64,000 bases of DNA from Phoebastria nigripes (lineage: Eukaryota; Chordata; Aves; Procellariiformes; Diomedeidae), in NCBI GenBank assembly GCA_035582835.1, contig JAYKAV010002508.1:433051-497050 (forward strand). Direction: 5' to 3'. Made by a program: the position numbers and the translations under genes. Below the pieces are notes generated by a model. The model saw only the letters and a program-made list of their open reading frames with translations, was not told the origin of the DNA and searched no databases. Positions 14,701 through 26,300 of this stretch are shown here, one piece after another. Numbering within the stretch: the first letter of the stretch is position 1; every line of letters starts with the position of its first letter.

Positions 14701-15301
14701 TCGGACTAAAGCAGTCATAAAACAGTGGGCTTCATTCTCTGTTAAAGTTCCCCCAGTCCTGCTGGCAGCAAAAAGGAGCCCTTCAGGAAAGCTAAGGCAT
14801 TTTATGCTGTGGTCTTCTGCTGAAGGAAGGCTGGTTGCGGAAGAGAATCTGTCTCAACAGCTCAGGTTTCAGCAGGTAAGTGAAAGCAGATAAGGAGCAA
14901 AAGCAGATGGAAAAGAGAACATAGAAAACTTGTCTCTCCAAAAAGTCTCAGCCGTAGGCTGCTCTCCTCGTTGTAATTTTTTGGTACTACAGCAGTAGCC
15001 ACAGGCCCCTGCCGAGGCCAGTGCTCTGCTGTGCTGGGAATGAGATTCAGCCGGGACAATCCAATTCTCTTTTTCAGCTGAGAAATCCCCAAACACGCCC
15101 AGGGACAAAGATCAGGCTGACCAGGTAGCTTGAACCCCCAGACGCAATGCCAACGGCGAGCATCCATCCCCAGCTGGAGGCCGTTACGTATATAACGTAC
15201 ATGTAACTCTGCGGTTTCGGCAGGAACGGGGAACAGAGGTGCCGGGCTCCCGGCACCCCCACCCCAGCGGGGACCAAGCGCCCAGGGCGGCGGGGCCGGG
15301 C

Positions 15302-15410
15302 GGCGGCGGCGGCTCCATCCCGCGGCAGCGGCGGCGGCTCCATCCCGCGGCAGCGGCGGCGGCTCCATCCCGCGGCAGCGGCGGCGGCTCCATCCCGCGG
15401 CAGCGGCGAG
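15302..15410. repeat. 25-bp GC-rich minisatellite, four copies
   Basis: The core GGCTCCATCCCGCGGCAGCG starts at 15311, 15336, 15361 and 15386, an exact period of 25 bp with no differences in the core. Because 25 is not a multiple of three, each copy is read in a new frame, which explains the alternating Pro-rich and Ala-rich peptides in ORFs here. Confidence 0.95.
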
Positions 15411-15427
15411 CCGCGCCCGCCCTCTGC

Positions 15428-15453
15428 CGGCAGCGGCAGCGGCAGCGGCAGCG
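15428..15453. repeat. (GGCAGC)4 hexanucleotide repeat
   Basis: About four GGCAGC units follow the minisatellite within the same CpG-rich block. Confidence 0.9.
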
Positions 15454-15540
15454 CCCGCGCCCCTGCCCGCCGGGGAGCCGGGCCACTGCTGCCCGGTTCG
15501 CCCAAGAGCTGAGCTCTCGGGGAAGCTGCTGTAGAGAGGG

Positions 15541-18500
15541 GGATACTGTTGGTCGAGTTTAAAAAATAATGGTGTTATTTCAAAACGTCAAGAACAGAAT
15601 CATATTTTTTTTCTTTCTTTTTCTTTTCCCGCAAAATTTAATTTGAGCTATTTTCATGTCTGTTGAAATGACTGGAAATAGTTTCATTTTGAAACCTTTA
15701 AAATTTTAAAAGCCTCTTCAGTAATAATTTGGAAAATATTTTCAGAAATAAGAAAGGATGCCTGAAAGAGATTTCCCCCCGCCAGCCAAAGGGGCAGCAG
15801 CAGCAGCATTCCAGCCCAGCTCCTAGCAATGAGACAGCAGGGAACAAAATGCAAAATGTCCACCAAGAGACAGTAACAGTGGTAAGAACACCTTTTTTCA
15901 ATGGACTGTGTGGCACTTGCATAGCTGTGTCAGAGAAACAAGGCTGAAAAGTGCCTAGAAAGGAAATTGCACCTGATGCAGCCCCTGATCGCAGTGAAGG
16001 CACTATCTGGCCGTACTTCTTAAATGCATCTTTGTGGTGAATTGCACCTCTGGAGTTTCCAGCCTTCCCCAGGCAGGAACTGCATACCAAAATCTGCACA
16101 TGACTGAAAGCAGCATGACAGCTAACCACACCTCGGAGAGCCAGGGAAGAGGTGCCCTGGGATGAAATCAGACTCAGAGTTAATGGATGCCTGAGGGTCC
16201 CCGCTCCATCACGGGCTGAGGCAGGCCTGGGCCTGCGGCTCCCTCCCAAGGTGACCTAGGGATGGTTGGTCCCACCTCTCCTGCCTTGCTTCCTCCCAGA
16301 GCTAGGGATTGAGGTTGCTCAGCCGTCCCTGTGTAATCACAGCCTTGCTGCTGGCCACGCGGTGAAGCCACAAGCTTGCAGAGCTTGTGAGCCAAACGTT
16401 GCTTACGCTCTGTGATCCCAGGCAGTGGCAGTGACTGGCGAGGGATGGCTGTGGGACTCTCACAGTCTGGTTCCCAGGATACTAGCAGGTATATCAACGA
16501 ACTGCCAATGCATTCAGCATCTCTTCTTGCCACTCTCATGGCAGTTAAGGGACCTAAAAGCGATTAAGTGTCTGAGCTGAACTGATTTCCAGGAGAGCAG
16601 AGCACCAGCATCTGTCTGAATTCTTCAGAAACACATGCCTGAATGGCCACAGAAAGTAAAATCATATCGCTGTGCAGGGAGGGCTTCCACCCCAAGACCA
16701 GAAATTGGCAGGTTCATGCAAGGAGCATTTGTATTTCTGTTCCCATGTCTATAGCTCTTATATGTGGCTAGATGTTTGCTTCCAAGGCTGTCAAGCTTAC
16801 CGTTTATGTGGACCCTAAATTCACTGCAGAAGACTTCTTTGTCAGCTTGAGCTTCTCAGTCTGTGTAATGAGAATGGGAAGACACTGCACAGTGGTAGGA
16901 AGAGTGACACTGGAAGACCATGGAGACTCCTGCTATTACTGAAGCCCACAAGTAGAAATGCTGTCAGTGACACTGGTGCAGGGTACGTATAAGGAGGGAT
17001 GCACTTGTGCTGTTACAAGCCGGGACAGACGTTCAGGAACTTAGGGCTCCATACTTGTCTTGCCAGAATATTCTGCCATGAATTTAGGGAAGTCACTTAA
17101 CATGAAATCTTGTTCTCACAGTAGCTGATGGGAGTCTTGCCATGGAATTCAGTCCTTTAATAAACAAAAATGAAAAATGTCCCCTGTTTGACATCAGAGA
17201 GGAAGTGCTTTGGGTCCGAGACTGTCTCTTGCTGTGATGGTTGGTGGCCCTTTAGTCCATCAGTTACACATGGAACAAGGAATAAGAGCTATATAATTGA
17301 ATGAGAGAGAGAATTTAAGTCTCTGATTAAGGGAAAAGAAAAAAAATTTACCCTTGCAAAAACGACTGGGACGCACCTTCAGCTCAGGGTTTTCACAGAC
17401 CATGAGGCAGAAGAGAGAAATAGAAGTGCAGACCCCTGCAAACCAGGGGGCCAGATTGGTGGCAGATAGGGCAGACTGATTTAATGTTACAAGGAGGTCA
17501 AAACAGAAACTTTAGCATCAAAGAAAGGAGGAGTGCAGCGAAAGCCCAGTGCTCACAAGTAGCACTTACCAGAGGTATCATATAAACTTAACCCTGCTGT
17601 CGTTATTCCTATTGGAAAGAAAGGAGGTGAAGGCCATGACCTGTGAAGCAGAGGTCAGATGTTACAGACCATCAGACAAAGGAAGTGACAATGGGGAAAG
17701 GTTCTTTTCTGAAGCATTACCAGATGGTAGCTAATCTCAGTCAGGGGAGAAGGCATGGCCACCAAATCTACACGGGCTCCCTGAACCTGACACTCAGNCG
17801 TTATCAAGGGAAAAAAGACTGTTCTTCCAACTGTTACAAGACAGACTATGCAGTGCAACCCATGCAGTTAATCACAGCGCTGTGATGATTTGGGACAGAA
17901 GTTGCCAAGATCAGACATATAACACGTATTTGCTTNTTAATTGCTTTGGCATAAAAGCTGGAATCTGAAATAGCCTGAAAATTTCTGCTTTAATGGAAAT
18001 TTTTCCTCCTGACCCCTCTGCTTATTTGTGAAAACGACTTTGTTTTCAGATTTAGAGGAAAGCACAGTGAGTCAGATCAAGGGTTGGTATGAACTGGCAG
18101 AGCCCTGTGCTCAGCACTCGGGTCTGTCCTAGTGACTTCTTTTCTGGTAATAGTAGTGGAAATTCTGCTGTCCTTGCATTCAGCTGCAAATCTGCTCAGA
18201 GATTTACTGAGAAATGTCTGCTAGCTGAGCTCAGGTAGGACTCCAGCATATTTCTGTATCTGTAGCAGGGATAAGGAACACACAAATGGGCATAGAGGTG
18301 GAGGTGAGCTCAGTAGTCCCAGAGTGGCATCTACTCGAGGCAGTAGGGCACAGACCTGAGAATGGAAACCTAAATGCTTCTTGTGGTGTTCATCACTACA
18401 TGGCTTGCATTTAATCTTGTCTGAGTAGCTTATGTTTTCACCATGCTTCTGTTTTCCTGCCTGGGTGAGAAGGAATAGAGCCCTCATTATTGTAAGCAGC

Positions 18501-20929
18501 TGCCACGAGAGCCGCATGCAGAATGCAGAGCTGGGACGTTGCTGTGCCCGGCAAGAGCCTCGCATGACAAAGACCGTGATCGGGTTCAGGTCTCTTCCAG
18601 TCATTTCTTGTACAGGAATAGTAGGTTCACTGTGACTCCAAGCTAAGTGCTCTTACTGTCTATCTTTGGGAAATCTCAGTGGTGTGATCCGAGTGCCTCA
18701 GTTTGGCAGAGCACTCAAAAGGTTTAAAAAAACCCAGCCCATGGAAAACAATGGCAGTTAAACACCTTCCTGAAATTCGGTGTGTGCTGTCGGTTCTTTC
18801 ATTGCTGTGGTGGTCAGACCTCCACATGAGCAGTATCTGCATGCCTTTTTCCACAACCAGGAAAAGCAGTGAAGACATCATACCTTACATGCTTGCTGCT
18901 CATTGCCTTAATACGTGGAACTGTTAGGATCTGATTTAAGGGCCTCACTTCTACCTGTCCTCTTGGAAACGGTGCGTAGCAACACGCACTTCTTAAAATG
19001 ATCCACTGTGCAATGCTTGTGTGTTTGTATCTACCAGTAATATCATTTTGCATACCTGCCACGTGGGACTTCCAGAACTGAACCGTGGAAGTGAGAGCTG
19101 CAACACAGGCCAGGGGAGGTGCAGGTATGGAGTTCAAAGCCATGAGGTAACAAAATCCTCCTGAGCCCATTGTGGTATACCCCCTAATGATCCTGCCATG
19201 TGCTGGGAGATGTCTTCCCAGCCCATTTTCTGGCTACCTCAGCCACCCTGTAATGAAGCAAGGTTATGAACACAGCAGAAAAGTGTTTTACCCATGATAT
19301 AAGCTGTAAAACCTCTCCAAACTTGTGCTGCTTTTGCTGTTGTTACCTCCTGAGAAGTTCTGCTTCATCTTTTGAGTGCTGTTAATGATGACATTTCAAA
19401 GTGTTTTTCCTGTGCTAAATGTGCATAGCTAACACAGGAAACAGAAGACACACTGCTTGCAAAAAGCCTTGCTCTGCCCGTTCATACAGTTTACCAGTCT
19501 TGAAATTACCTTCAAAATTTGGGTCTGTTGAACCTGGGGCACGTTTCTGGTTTCTTTCAGGCATCTTATTGTTATTGTGCGAGATGGACTCTGCAGGGCA
19601 GGCAATCCTTTTAAAGAGAATGGACGGTTTTCCCCCCAAACTGGCAGCTATTTATTAGGAAATGGCCACAAAGTGACATTATTTTAGAACTGCAGCAGTA
19701 GAGCAGAGCTGGCTGGAATTCAAAGCTTCAGTGAAAACTTTCAGCACGATTTCAGATTTTGTCGAACAACAGAGTTGGAGGTTTTGACTAAAATGTTTCT
19801 GAAAATAGCAAAACTCTCACCCACTCAGAGAGCTGAATGTGAAACCTCAAATTTTGATGGGGAGAAAAAAAAGCGATGACATTTTCCTTCCAGTTTTGGA
19901 TCAGCCCCAACAATAAACTTCGCTTTATATAGGAACCAAATAGACATAATAGGAATTAAACTGTACATAGATCATAAATAGAAAATACAAGACTAATACA
20001 AGTACTACCAGACTTGTTCAGATATGCACAAGGCACAAAGTTGAAGAACAGCAGAAAAGAAAATGAAATAAAGGGAGAAGATATAGTTTATATGTTGCAA
20101 AATGAGACCAGTGCAGAGATGGAGGCACAGATGTAAGCGAGTTGTCTTGGTGCAGCGGGGAATGCTCTCACCCCAGCAATGGAGAGCTTGCCGTCATGGA
20201 CAAGGCAAGGAGCGCAAGGCAGGGAGCCTGCACTCTCTCAACACTCACATCAGCGTACACGCAAAGTAACCACCACAGTGCCCAAAATGCCAGTGTGTGC
20301 TACATGGAAGGGGTTATGGGGCAAGTGAAAAGGAGGACTGGTGACGCAGAGAGGTGAGATAATGCCAGGGAAAGGTGCAAGGGTCGGGAAGGGGGAAAAG
20401 AGGAGTGCTTGGTGCAAACAGCTAGCAGGGAGCCCCGCCGGGCAGGGGCATGAGCGGAGGGGAGCTGCCTGCTCAGGTTGAGTTGGAAATTCTGACCACA
20501 CTGTGCAAACTGGTGGCAAATGGCAGCTGACCTGGCCTGGCTAGGAACTGAAGGTATATCCATGCTGTCCCTGAGGACGTGGAGCACCCAGTGGCTGCTC
20601 TCGCTGCCCAGAAGCTGCTCCTCCAGAGGACTGGCCCTGCTGCAGCCCTCGGGCAGATACCTGCCCTCGCTCGCCTCGGCCTGGGCTGAGGGAATTTCAG
20701 GGAGCTGCCAGAGGTGTTTGGCAGCCACCACGAAGAGCCTCATGCTGCAGCCAACCTCCCACAGACTTGTCTACCCGCCAGTCCCGGGGCCCCGGGAAGT
20801 GCTAACAGGGAGTAGCAGCCATACACTGGAGCTGCAGGAGCTGTTTCGGGAGAGACCGATGACTCCTTTGGCCAACAGAGCCGGCTGGGACCTACAAGCT
20901 CAGCTCCTGGCTCTGCCAGAGGCTTTCTG
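15541..20929. other. Non-coding region without recognised gene
   Basis: Average composition with a few 150-180 codon ORFs of no recognisable family. A possible MIR scrap (GGGAAGTCACTTAAC) lies near 17,088. Nothing else supported. Confidence 0.55.
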
Positions 20930-21140
20930 GGTGCCTTTGGTGCCACTGCCCCTGGGTCTTGCTTCTCTGACTGCAAAATGGAAATAAAGAGTATCATCTC
21001 CTCCGTCTTGTTTATCTGCTCAACCTATTTGTGCGCGGTTCATGTCTTGGGCTGGGTTTTGCTCCCTGTCTCTCTGCACTCCGTGCAGGGGATCCTGGGG
21101 GCACCGCCGCAGGACAAAACAGCGAGAACAACAATAACTG
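20930..21140 (+). mobile_element. MIR-like SINE relic, 3' half
   Basis: Shows TCTGACTGCAAAATGGAAAT (cf. CATCTGTAAAATGGGGATAA), then TTGCTCCCTGTCTCTCTGCA, GTGCAGGGGATCCTGGGGG and CACCGCCGCAGGACAAAACA, which follow the sauropsid MIR-type 3' end block by block. Weaker than the two other copies. Confidence 0.55.
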
Positions 21141-21871
21141 CACGGTCCTGGCACAGGAGGGGGGAGGATTGTTTTCAGCCTTCGCAGCCCACGAGTGTTG
21201 GTACAAATGACAGATACAATCGGGCCTCAGGGTTTTTTTTACATTTATATGTCTGGGGAAGGATGTCAGCGGCTGTTCTCAGCCACTCTGTCGAACTGAA
21301 GCTAAAGATTTGGGCAGGTGGGGGGGAGAGAGAGAGAAACGCATTGAATTGCCATCGAAAAAAACATGCATAATTCCTAGAAATGCTTTGTGTCAACTTC
21401 AAAGATCCTACTGGGAATGCAGCTTATTCTCTGACCAACATGTTTCCTTTGCAAAAGGCAGCAACTGATGTCTTTTTTTTTTTTTTTAGTCTCCGGCAGC
21501 AGTCAGTACTTATGTTTTCTTCATCTGAAATGCCTGAAAGTTCAATCAGCTGAAATGGCTTAAATGCAGTAAGGGATGGGGCAAGTTCACATGTTGCTCT
21601 AATAGGACCTTGAGACAAAACGTGGCCTCACTGATGTAATTGGAGGTTTTGCTTCAGTTGCCTGCTGATCTGTGAAGGATGAAGCAGGAAAGAAGGAAAT
21701 ACTTAACCCTTCTAGTAGAAGACACCATGGGAAGCAGAGAAACTAAGACAACATGCCTCTAAAGCACCATCGCAGAGTTGTGGCTAAATCTGAATAAAGT
21801 TCTTTCTCCTCCCACTGCCTTTACAAGAGTATAAAAATGGCATTTCTGAAATTTTGCTGGTGTTGGACTTG

Positions 21872-21893
21872 CAAACAAACAAACAAACAAACA
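21872..21893. repeat. (CAAA)n microsatellite
   Basis: Five CAAA units in a row followed by CACC. Confidence 0.9.
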
Positions 21894-22165
21894 CCCTGCA
21901 ATAGTTAAGCACTGTTACTTAATAGAGCTTTAAAGGCTAACCAGCATCTAGTGTAAATGTATCAACTTTAAAAACATATTTTCTGACCATGGTTAAGTCT
22001 AAGGTTTAACCTCAACCAGTGATTTTTTGCTTAAGCCTTAATGTGTTTATGGCATACTGCTTGTGGTGACAATCCTACTTTCAGTAGCAGTATCTCTGCT
22101 TCAAAGCCAGGTCTGTCTTCTCCTTTCACTGAACTCAGCACTCTCCTGAAAAAATCCTGTGGATT

Positions 22166-22198
22166 AAAAAAAAAAAGAAAAAAAGAAAAAAAGAAGTT
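22166..22198. repeat. (A)nG simple repeat
   Basis: Long A runs separated by single G bases, followed by GTTGTTTTAAAAACAGCC. No element recognised around it. Confidence 0.9.
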
Positions 22199-23049
22199 GT
22201 TTTAAAAACAGCCAAGAAACAAACATATTTCTGAAATTATTTAAATTTTCAAAAAGGGGAATATATCTTTTTTGTATTTATCCTGGCATTATACACACCA
22301 GTGTCATCACTTCATGGCCTCTACTGAACCAGACAGGCTGCGAAGCCTAAAGTCTTTATCCAGTTTCTCTCTGATGAACACTCAGTGCCTGGTTTTGGAA
22401 TTTTGTTTAATTTTTTCATTGAGGGAAGTGCTGGCACCATCTGCTGGGGTTTTTGTCACTGCGACCAGTGATGTTAGGATTTCAGTCCTCGCACCTATAA
22501 ACATACCAAATATTCCCAGTTTGACCTGTATGGCTACTTTTTTTTTTTTAGATGCACCTCGGTTGGGTTTAGATTTCAATTCCCCAGGCCTCAGCAATTC
22601 CCTGCAGTTCTGGCCCCTGCCCGGGTTGAAGGAGGCTCCCTTACCAGGGGTGGGATGCCCTGGGAGCGGCTCCGTGCGCCGTCCAGGCTCTCAGCTGCCC
22701 TCCTGCTCCCCCCCACTCCTGTTCCATGCAGGAGGGCTCAGAAACACTCCTGCTGTTTTTCCACTTCTTTCCTCACCTAACAGGCTTTGGCGAGCCTGGC
22801 AGACAAGGTAAGGCAGGCACATGGCTGGCTGTCAGGATGCGGGTAGGTCCGCCAACTTCTGTGCAACAAGCCAGCACCTATAGTGCAGGGGCATCAAATG
22901 CAGCCAGCTACCGTTGCTTAACGAGCGCCTAGTGTTTAAAGACAGGGAACTGTTTCTCAAGCGTTACTGAGATGAAGATGAAGATCCAGGCAATTAAAAA
23001 GTCTTCTGTACAGTTTGGTGCTGAGACTAAAAGGATTAATAAAGGTATT

Positions 23050-23340
23050 TTGCGATAGGACAAGGGGTAATGGTTTTAAACTAAAAGAGGTAGATTCAGA
23101 CTAGATATAAGGAAGAAATTTTTTACAATGAGGGTGGTGAAACACTGGAACAGGTTGCCCAGAGAGGTGGTAGATCAGGTGNTAGATGCCACATCCCTGG
23201 AAACATTCAAGGTCGGGCTGGACGGGGCTCTGAGCAACCTGATCTAGTTGAAGATGTCCCTGCCCATTGCAGGGGGGTTGGACTAGATGACCTTTAAAGG
23301 TCCCTTCCAACCCAAACTATTCTATGATTCTGTGATTCTA
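23050..23340 (+). mobile_element. CR1 LINE, 5'-truncated 3' end
   Basis: The block contains the CR1 landmarks in order: GATAGGACAAGGGGTAATGG, GGTGGTGAAACACTGGAACA, GGTTGCCCAGAGAGGTGG, GGGGGGTTGGACTAGATGAC and AGGTCCCTTCCAACCC, ending in the 8-bp tail ATTCTATG ATTCTGTG ATTCTA. The 3' untranslated end is on the + strand; only about 290 bp remain, as is typical for CR1 copies. The wording (GGTTTTAAACTAAAAGAGG) resembles the avian CR1-J type. It is the only clear CR1 copy seen in the window. Confidence 0.93.
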
Positions 23341-26300
23341 ATGATTAGCTTTACAGTAGCCACACAAGGAGCCAATATGACTTGAGTCCTATTGTCCAGG
23401 TCCTGTATAGACCGATTTTATCTGCCCAGGAGGAGAAGACAGAAAAAGACCGGGATGAAAAATAGCTGCAATGAAAGATGGAAGCATTTCCTTAAGCTTG
23501 CGTAAGATTTGGAGCAGGAAATGGATATCAGTCTGTGACAATATAACCAAACTCTTTTCCTGTAGACCTCAGAGCAAGATTTTAATGAGTAAAGAAGCGT
23601 GGGAACAGGGAGTCACAGTGGCAAAGAAAGGTTGTCGTCTTTAACATTTTCAATCTAAAATATAACCTTGTAACTAGAAATTATTGTAGTCATTAGATCT
23701 GGAAATTACTACAGAAATTAGATTCACAGGGTTGTAGGGAATGTAAAAGTAGAAGAATGTGTTAAGTACCACCTATGTTTGTGTCATATCCCTCATATTT
23801 TTAGGAAAATAACAAATACTTATTTAAAAAGAATGCATACAAGAGTATGCATAATTCATAAGGATTTGTCAAATCTTTGACTCCCAAAGATCATAATATA
23901 GATATTTTAATAATTTGAAAATGTTTTACTAGATATATTTACTCTGTATTTTATGGCTTGTAATAAATTAAGAGATACTTAAATCCTTATGATAGGTGGC
24001 TCATACGTTAAACCCTAAATATAAACACCTGTTATATTTTGAGGGCAATTTCCCATTTGAACCTCCAGATTTATCAAGGATAGGGTGACTTAGTTTTTGT
24101 GTGGATCCAAAACGAAATTATTCCCCCTTAGGTTTCAAAAGCAGTTTTTAAGGTGGTAAAATGGAAACACCAAAACAAAATTAATCTAATGAGGTTTTGT
24201 ACTCTGGGATGACAAAGCCACTCAACTCTGATTTAACGTGTCATCTAAAGAAAATGAGCAGAAACTTTCTACTGCAAATGATCACATTGCAAGTCTCTCT
24301 GATGCTCTGTACTGACTTGAACACCAGTGATTGCCAATCCCTGCAGAGTATTGCCATTCTGAGGCATTTTCAGGAACTTCTAAAAGGAGGCATAATAGTT
24401 GTGTGGTTGAACAAGGTATATGAGGTCTTGCTTTTGGAGCTGAATTTCATCTCTGATATACGTATGTACCCACATTTGGAAAACTTAAAATGTGAAACTG
24501 AGCAATTCACATTCAAACTTTGCCTTCTTGATGATTTTGTCAATATTTCAAATATTGCTTTGGCAAATTTTAAAGCACCAAAGAACTTGATAACAGTTGA
24601 CAAAATTCAGCATTAATAATTTGAAACAGATGCCAGACCTACCTGCATTCAGATTTATGTGCTATGAATAGGTCTGTTGGAGGGAACGGTCACGGCACCT
24701 GCCAGTTATCAGGAAAATGGTCTGACATTCAATTTGTAGAGCCATTTCTTCAGTGCAGTCTGAGACACTGCTCAGTGCTTCCTCCAGCCTCATCTTCAAT
24801 GTACTGTGGAGCACATTGTACTGAGGAATCTGACGGCCCTGGGCAGATGGAGCGGTGATGTCATCAGGCTTTTCCATTTCTACTTCCTATGAACATTTGC
24901 CTTATTCTTACATCCCAGCTCTTTCTTGACATGTTTTAGACTAGAAACATTTTTCTTTTTTTGGCCGCAGAGAAGGAATCACTTCTTTTTGATTTCAGAC
25001 AAGATCTGGCAAGTGAGCTCTTGTTGCTAGTCAAAGAAAAAGCCTTAAAAAAATTAACACAGAATCTGTGTTTAGGAAAGTGATTTGCATAAGCTGTACA
25101 CTTGGTTCTTAGAGTTGGAACAGTTCTAACCTATGACAAATTCCTCTGTCTGGGCTGCCTTCCAAAATCATTTTCATCTACCCTGGCAAAAGAACTGAAG
25201 TCTGCGTTCTGCACTAATTAACGGCCTTCAGGAGAAGGGCCCCAGTTGAAATGCTGACACACTTTGTACACGCTTTATTTGTGAAAGGGGATACTGAGCC
25301 CATTTGATGGCGCCTCCTGCTCCGTCATGCTGTGCAAAATTTTAAGTGGGGAAACAAAATGGGTACAGTTATGTCTTGTTAAGATTCTGAGTTACTAAAA
25401 CACTGCAGTTTTCCCCATTAAAAAGCACGATATTGGTATTTTTTAATCTTTGCATAACATTAATAAGCAGTAAAAAGACTAAAACCATGGCAGTTCCTTA
25501 GCGAATATGAACAGACACTTACCATTTTTACAAAGCATTATGGCTTAATGTAGCTGAGTCTCTGTNTCACTAAATGTCTTCATTTTGGAAACAGCAGAAT
25601 ATACACCCGACGTCCCTTTTACATAAAACTGGAAACTGCTGAAAAGGGAAGGCAGGGANAACAGCTGTCCCGATAACTCTGTGGAGTTCTTCTAGCAGGT
25701 CTACCCAGTCCCATGAGGAAGCTTTCCGTGCTAGATCCATGAAAGGATTCATAGCTTTTAGGCACCCAAAGCGTTCAAGGGAATTCAGAGTCCTTGATCG
25801 AGCAAGGCACCCAGAAAATAACACATGTGGAGAGTCAGGCATACCGAAACACGGCATCCCAAAAAGCTAGGGGAGACACCTATGTAGTCACCAATAAATG
25901 GGAGATGGCATAATGTTAGTCTTCTATAGGAGAGTATCCATCCCTGTTTGGGCTTTCCACCGATGAGCTCTCTTCTGGAGCTTTGTGTTTGAGCCAAGAA
26001 AGCTCCTGCTTGCAAGGTACAACCTTCTACAAGAGGAACAGCCTATGCCAGGTTCAGATTCAGTCCCCANTCTGTGTGCTATGATTACCACCTTTGAGCT
26101 GAACATCCAACCACAGAGCTATCTGTGGAAGGGAGGATGTCTTTAGTCTCTTCTTCTGAAGTTGTTGACCTGAGCATTCACCATCTGCTTTGGAGATATG
26201 AATACACACGTGCTTGGGCTGAAGAGAGAATCTGACCCTGGATGTTCACTATTTCATCCAAGTGCCCAGCACGAGGCAAGGAAAGAAACTCCTTTTCCGG

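Larger units (their letters stand above)
1..15189. other. Non-coding region without recognised gene
   Basis: ORFs here are short and show no known domain. A GC-richer patch with some CpG lies at about 6,380-6,650 and a (CA)n tract at 2.75 kb. Pieces of old sauropsid repeats are hinted at by GTAACTCCACTAGCTTCAAC (about 9,651) and GACTTCAAAGCGAAGAGAAT (about 11,763). The segment 13,900-14,460 is AT-rich with homeobox-type TAAT motifs and an ATTTGCAT octamer. No splice-consistent exon chain was found on either strand. Confidence 0.6.
15190..15540. promoter_or_regulatory. Isolated CpG-rich block, possible promoter of an unknown transcript
   Basis: About 350 bases are strongly GC- and CpG-rich, in a region that is otherwise at or below average GC. 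There is no recognised gene within 19 kb on the right or 15 kb on the left. The block contains a 25-bp minisatellite and a (GGCAGC)n run, so part of the CpG content comes from tandem repeats. A TATATAACG string lies at its left edge (about 15188). ORFs through it on the - strand are made of the repeat and look artificial. It could be a first exon of a long non-coding RNA or only a GC-rich repeat island. Confidence 0.5.

Noticed and set aside
14862..15505. Pro/Ala-rich ORFs on - strand through the CpG block
   Set aside because: Their length comes from the 25-bp minisatellite, which is open in several frames; the peptide shifts pattern with each frame.
15698..16249. 183-codon ORF on - strand
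   Set aside because: No recognisable family or motif; overlaps ordinary non-coding sequence.
16910..16990. Peptide EDHGDSCYY resembling an immunoglobulin-domain end
   Set aside because: Stop directly after the motif, and no matching upstream Ig strands or exon structure.
17060..17110. Possible MIR fragment (GGGAAGTCACTTAAC)
   Set aside because: Only one short matching word; not enough to call an element.
20520..20987. 155-codon ORF ending at an AATAAA string
   Set aside because: The end lies in a MIR-like relic and the peptide matches nothing known; the AATAAA overlap is probably chance.
22272..22811. 179-codon ORF on + strand
   Set aside because: No domain, low-complexity and repeat-like composition, no splice partners or start context; likely chance.
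24197..24616. 139-codon ORF on + strand
   Set aside because: AT-rich sequence with no motif, no homologous family recognised and no support from splice sites.
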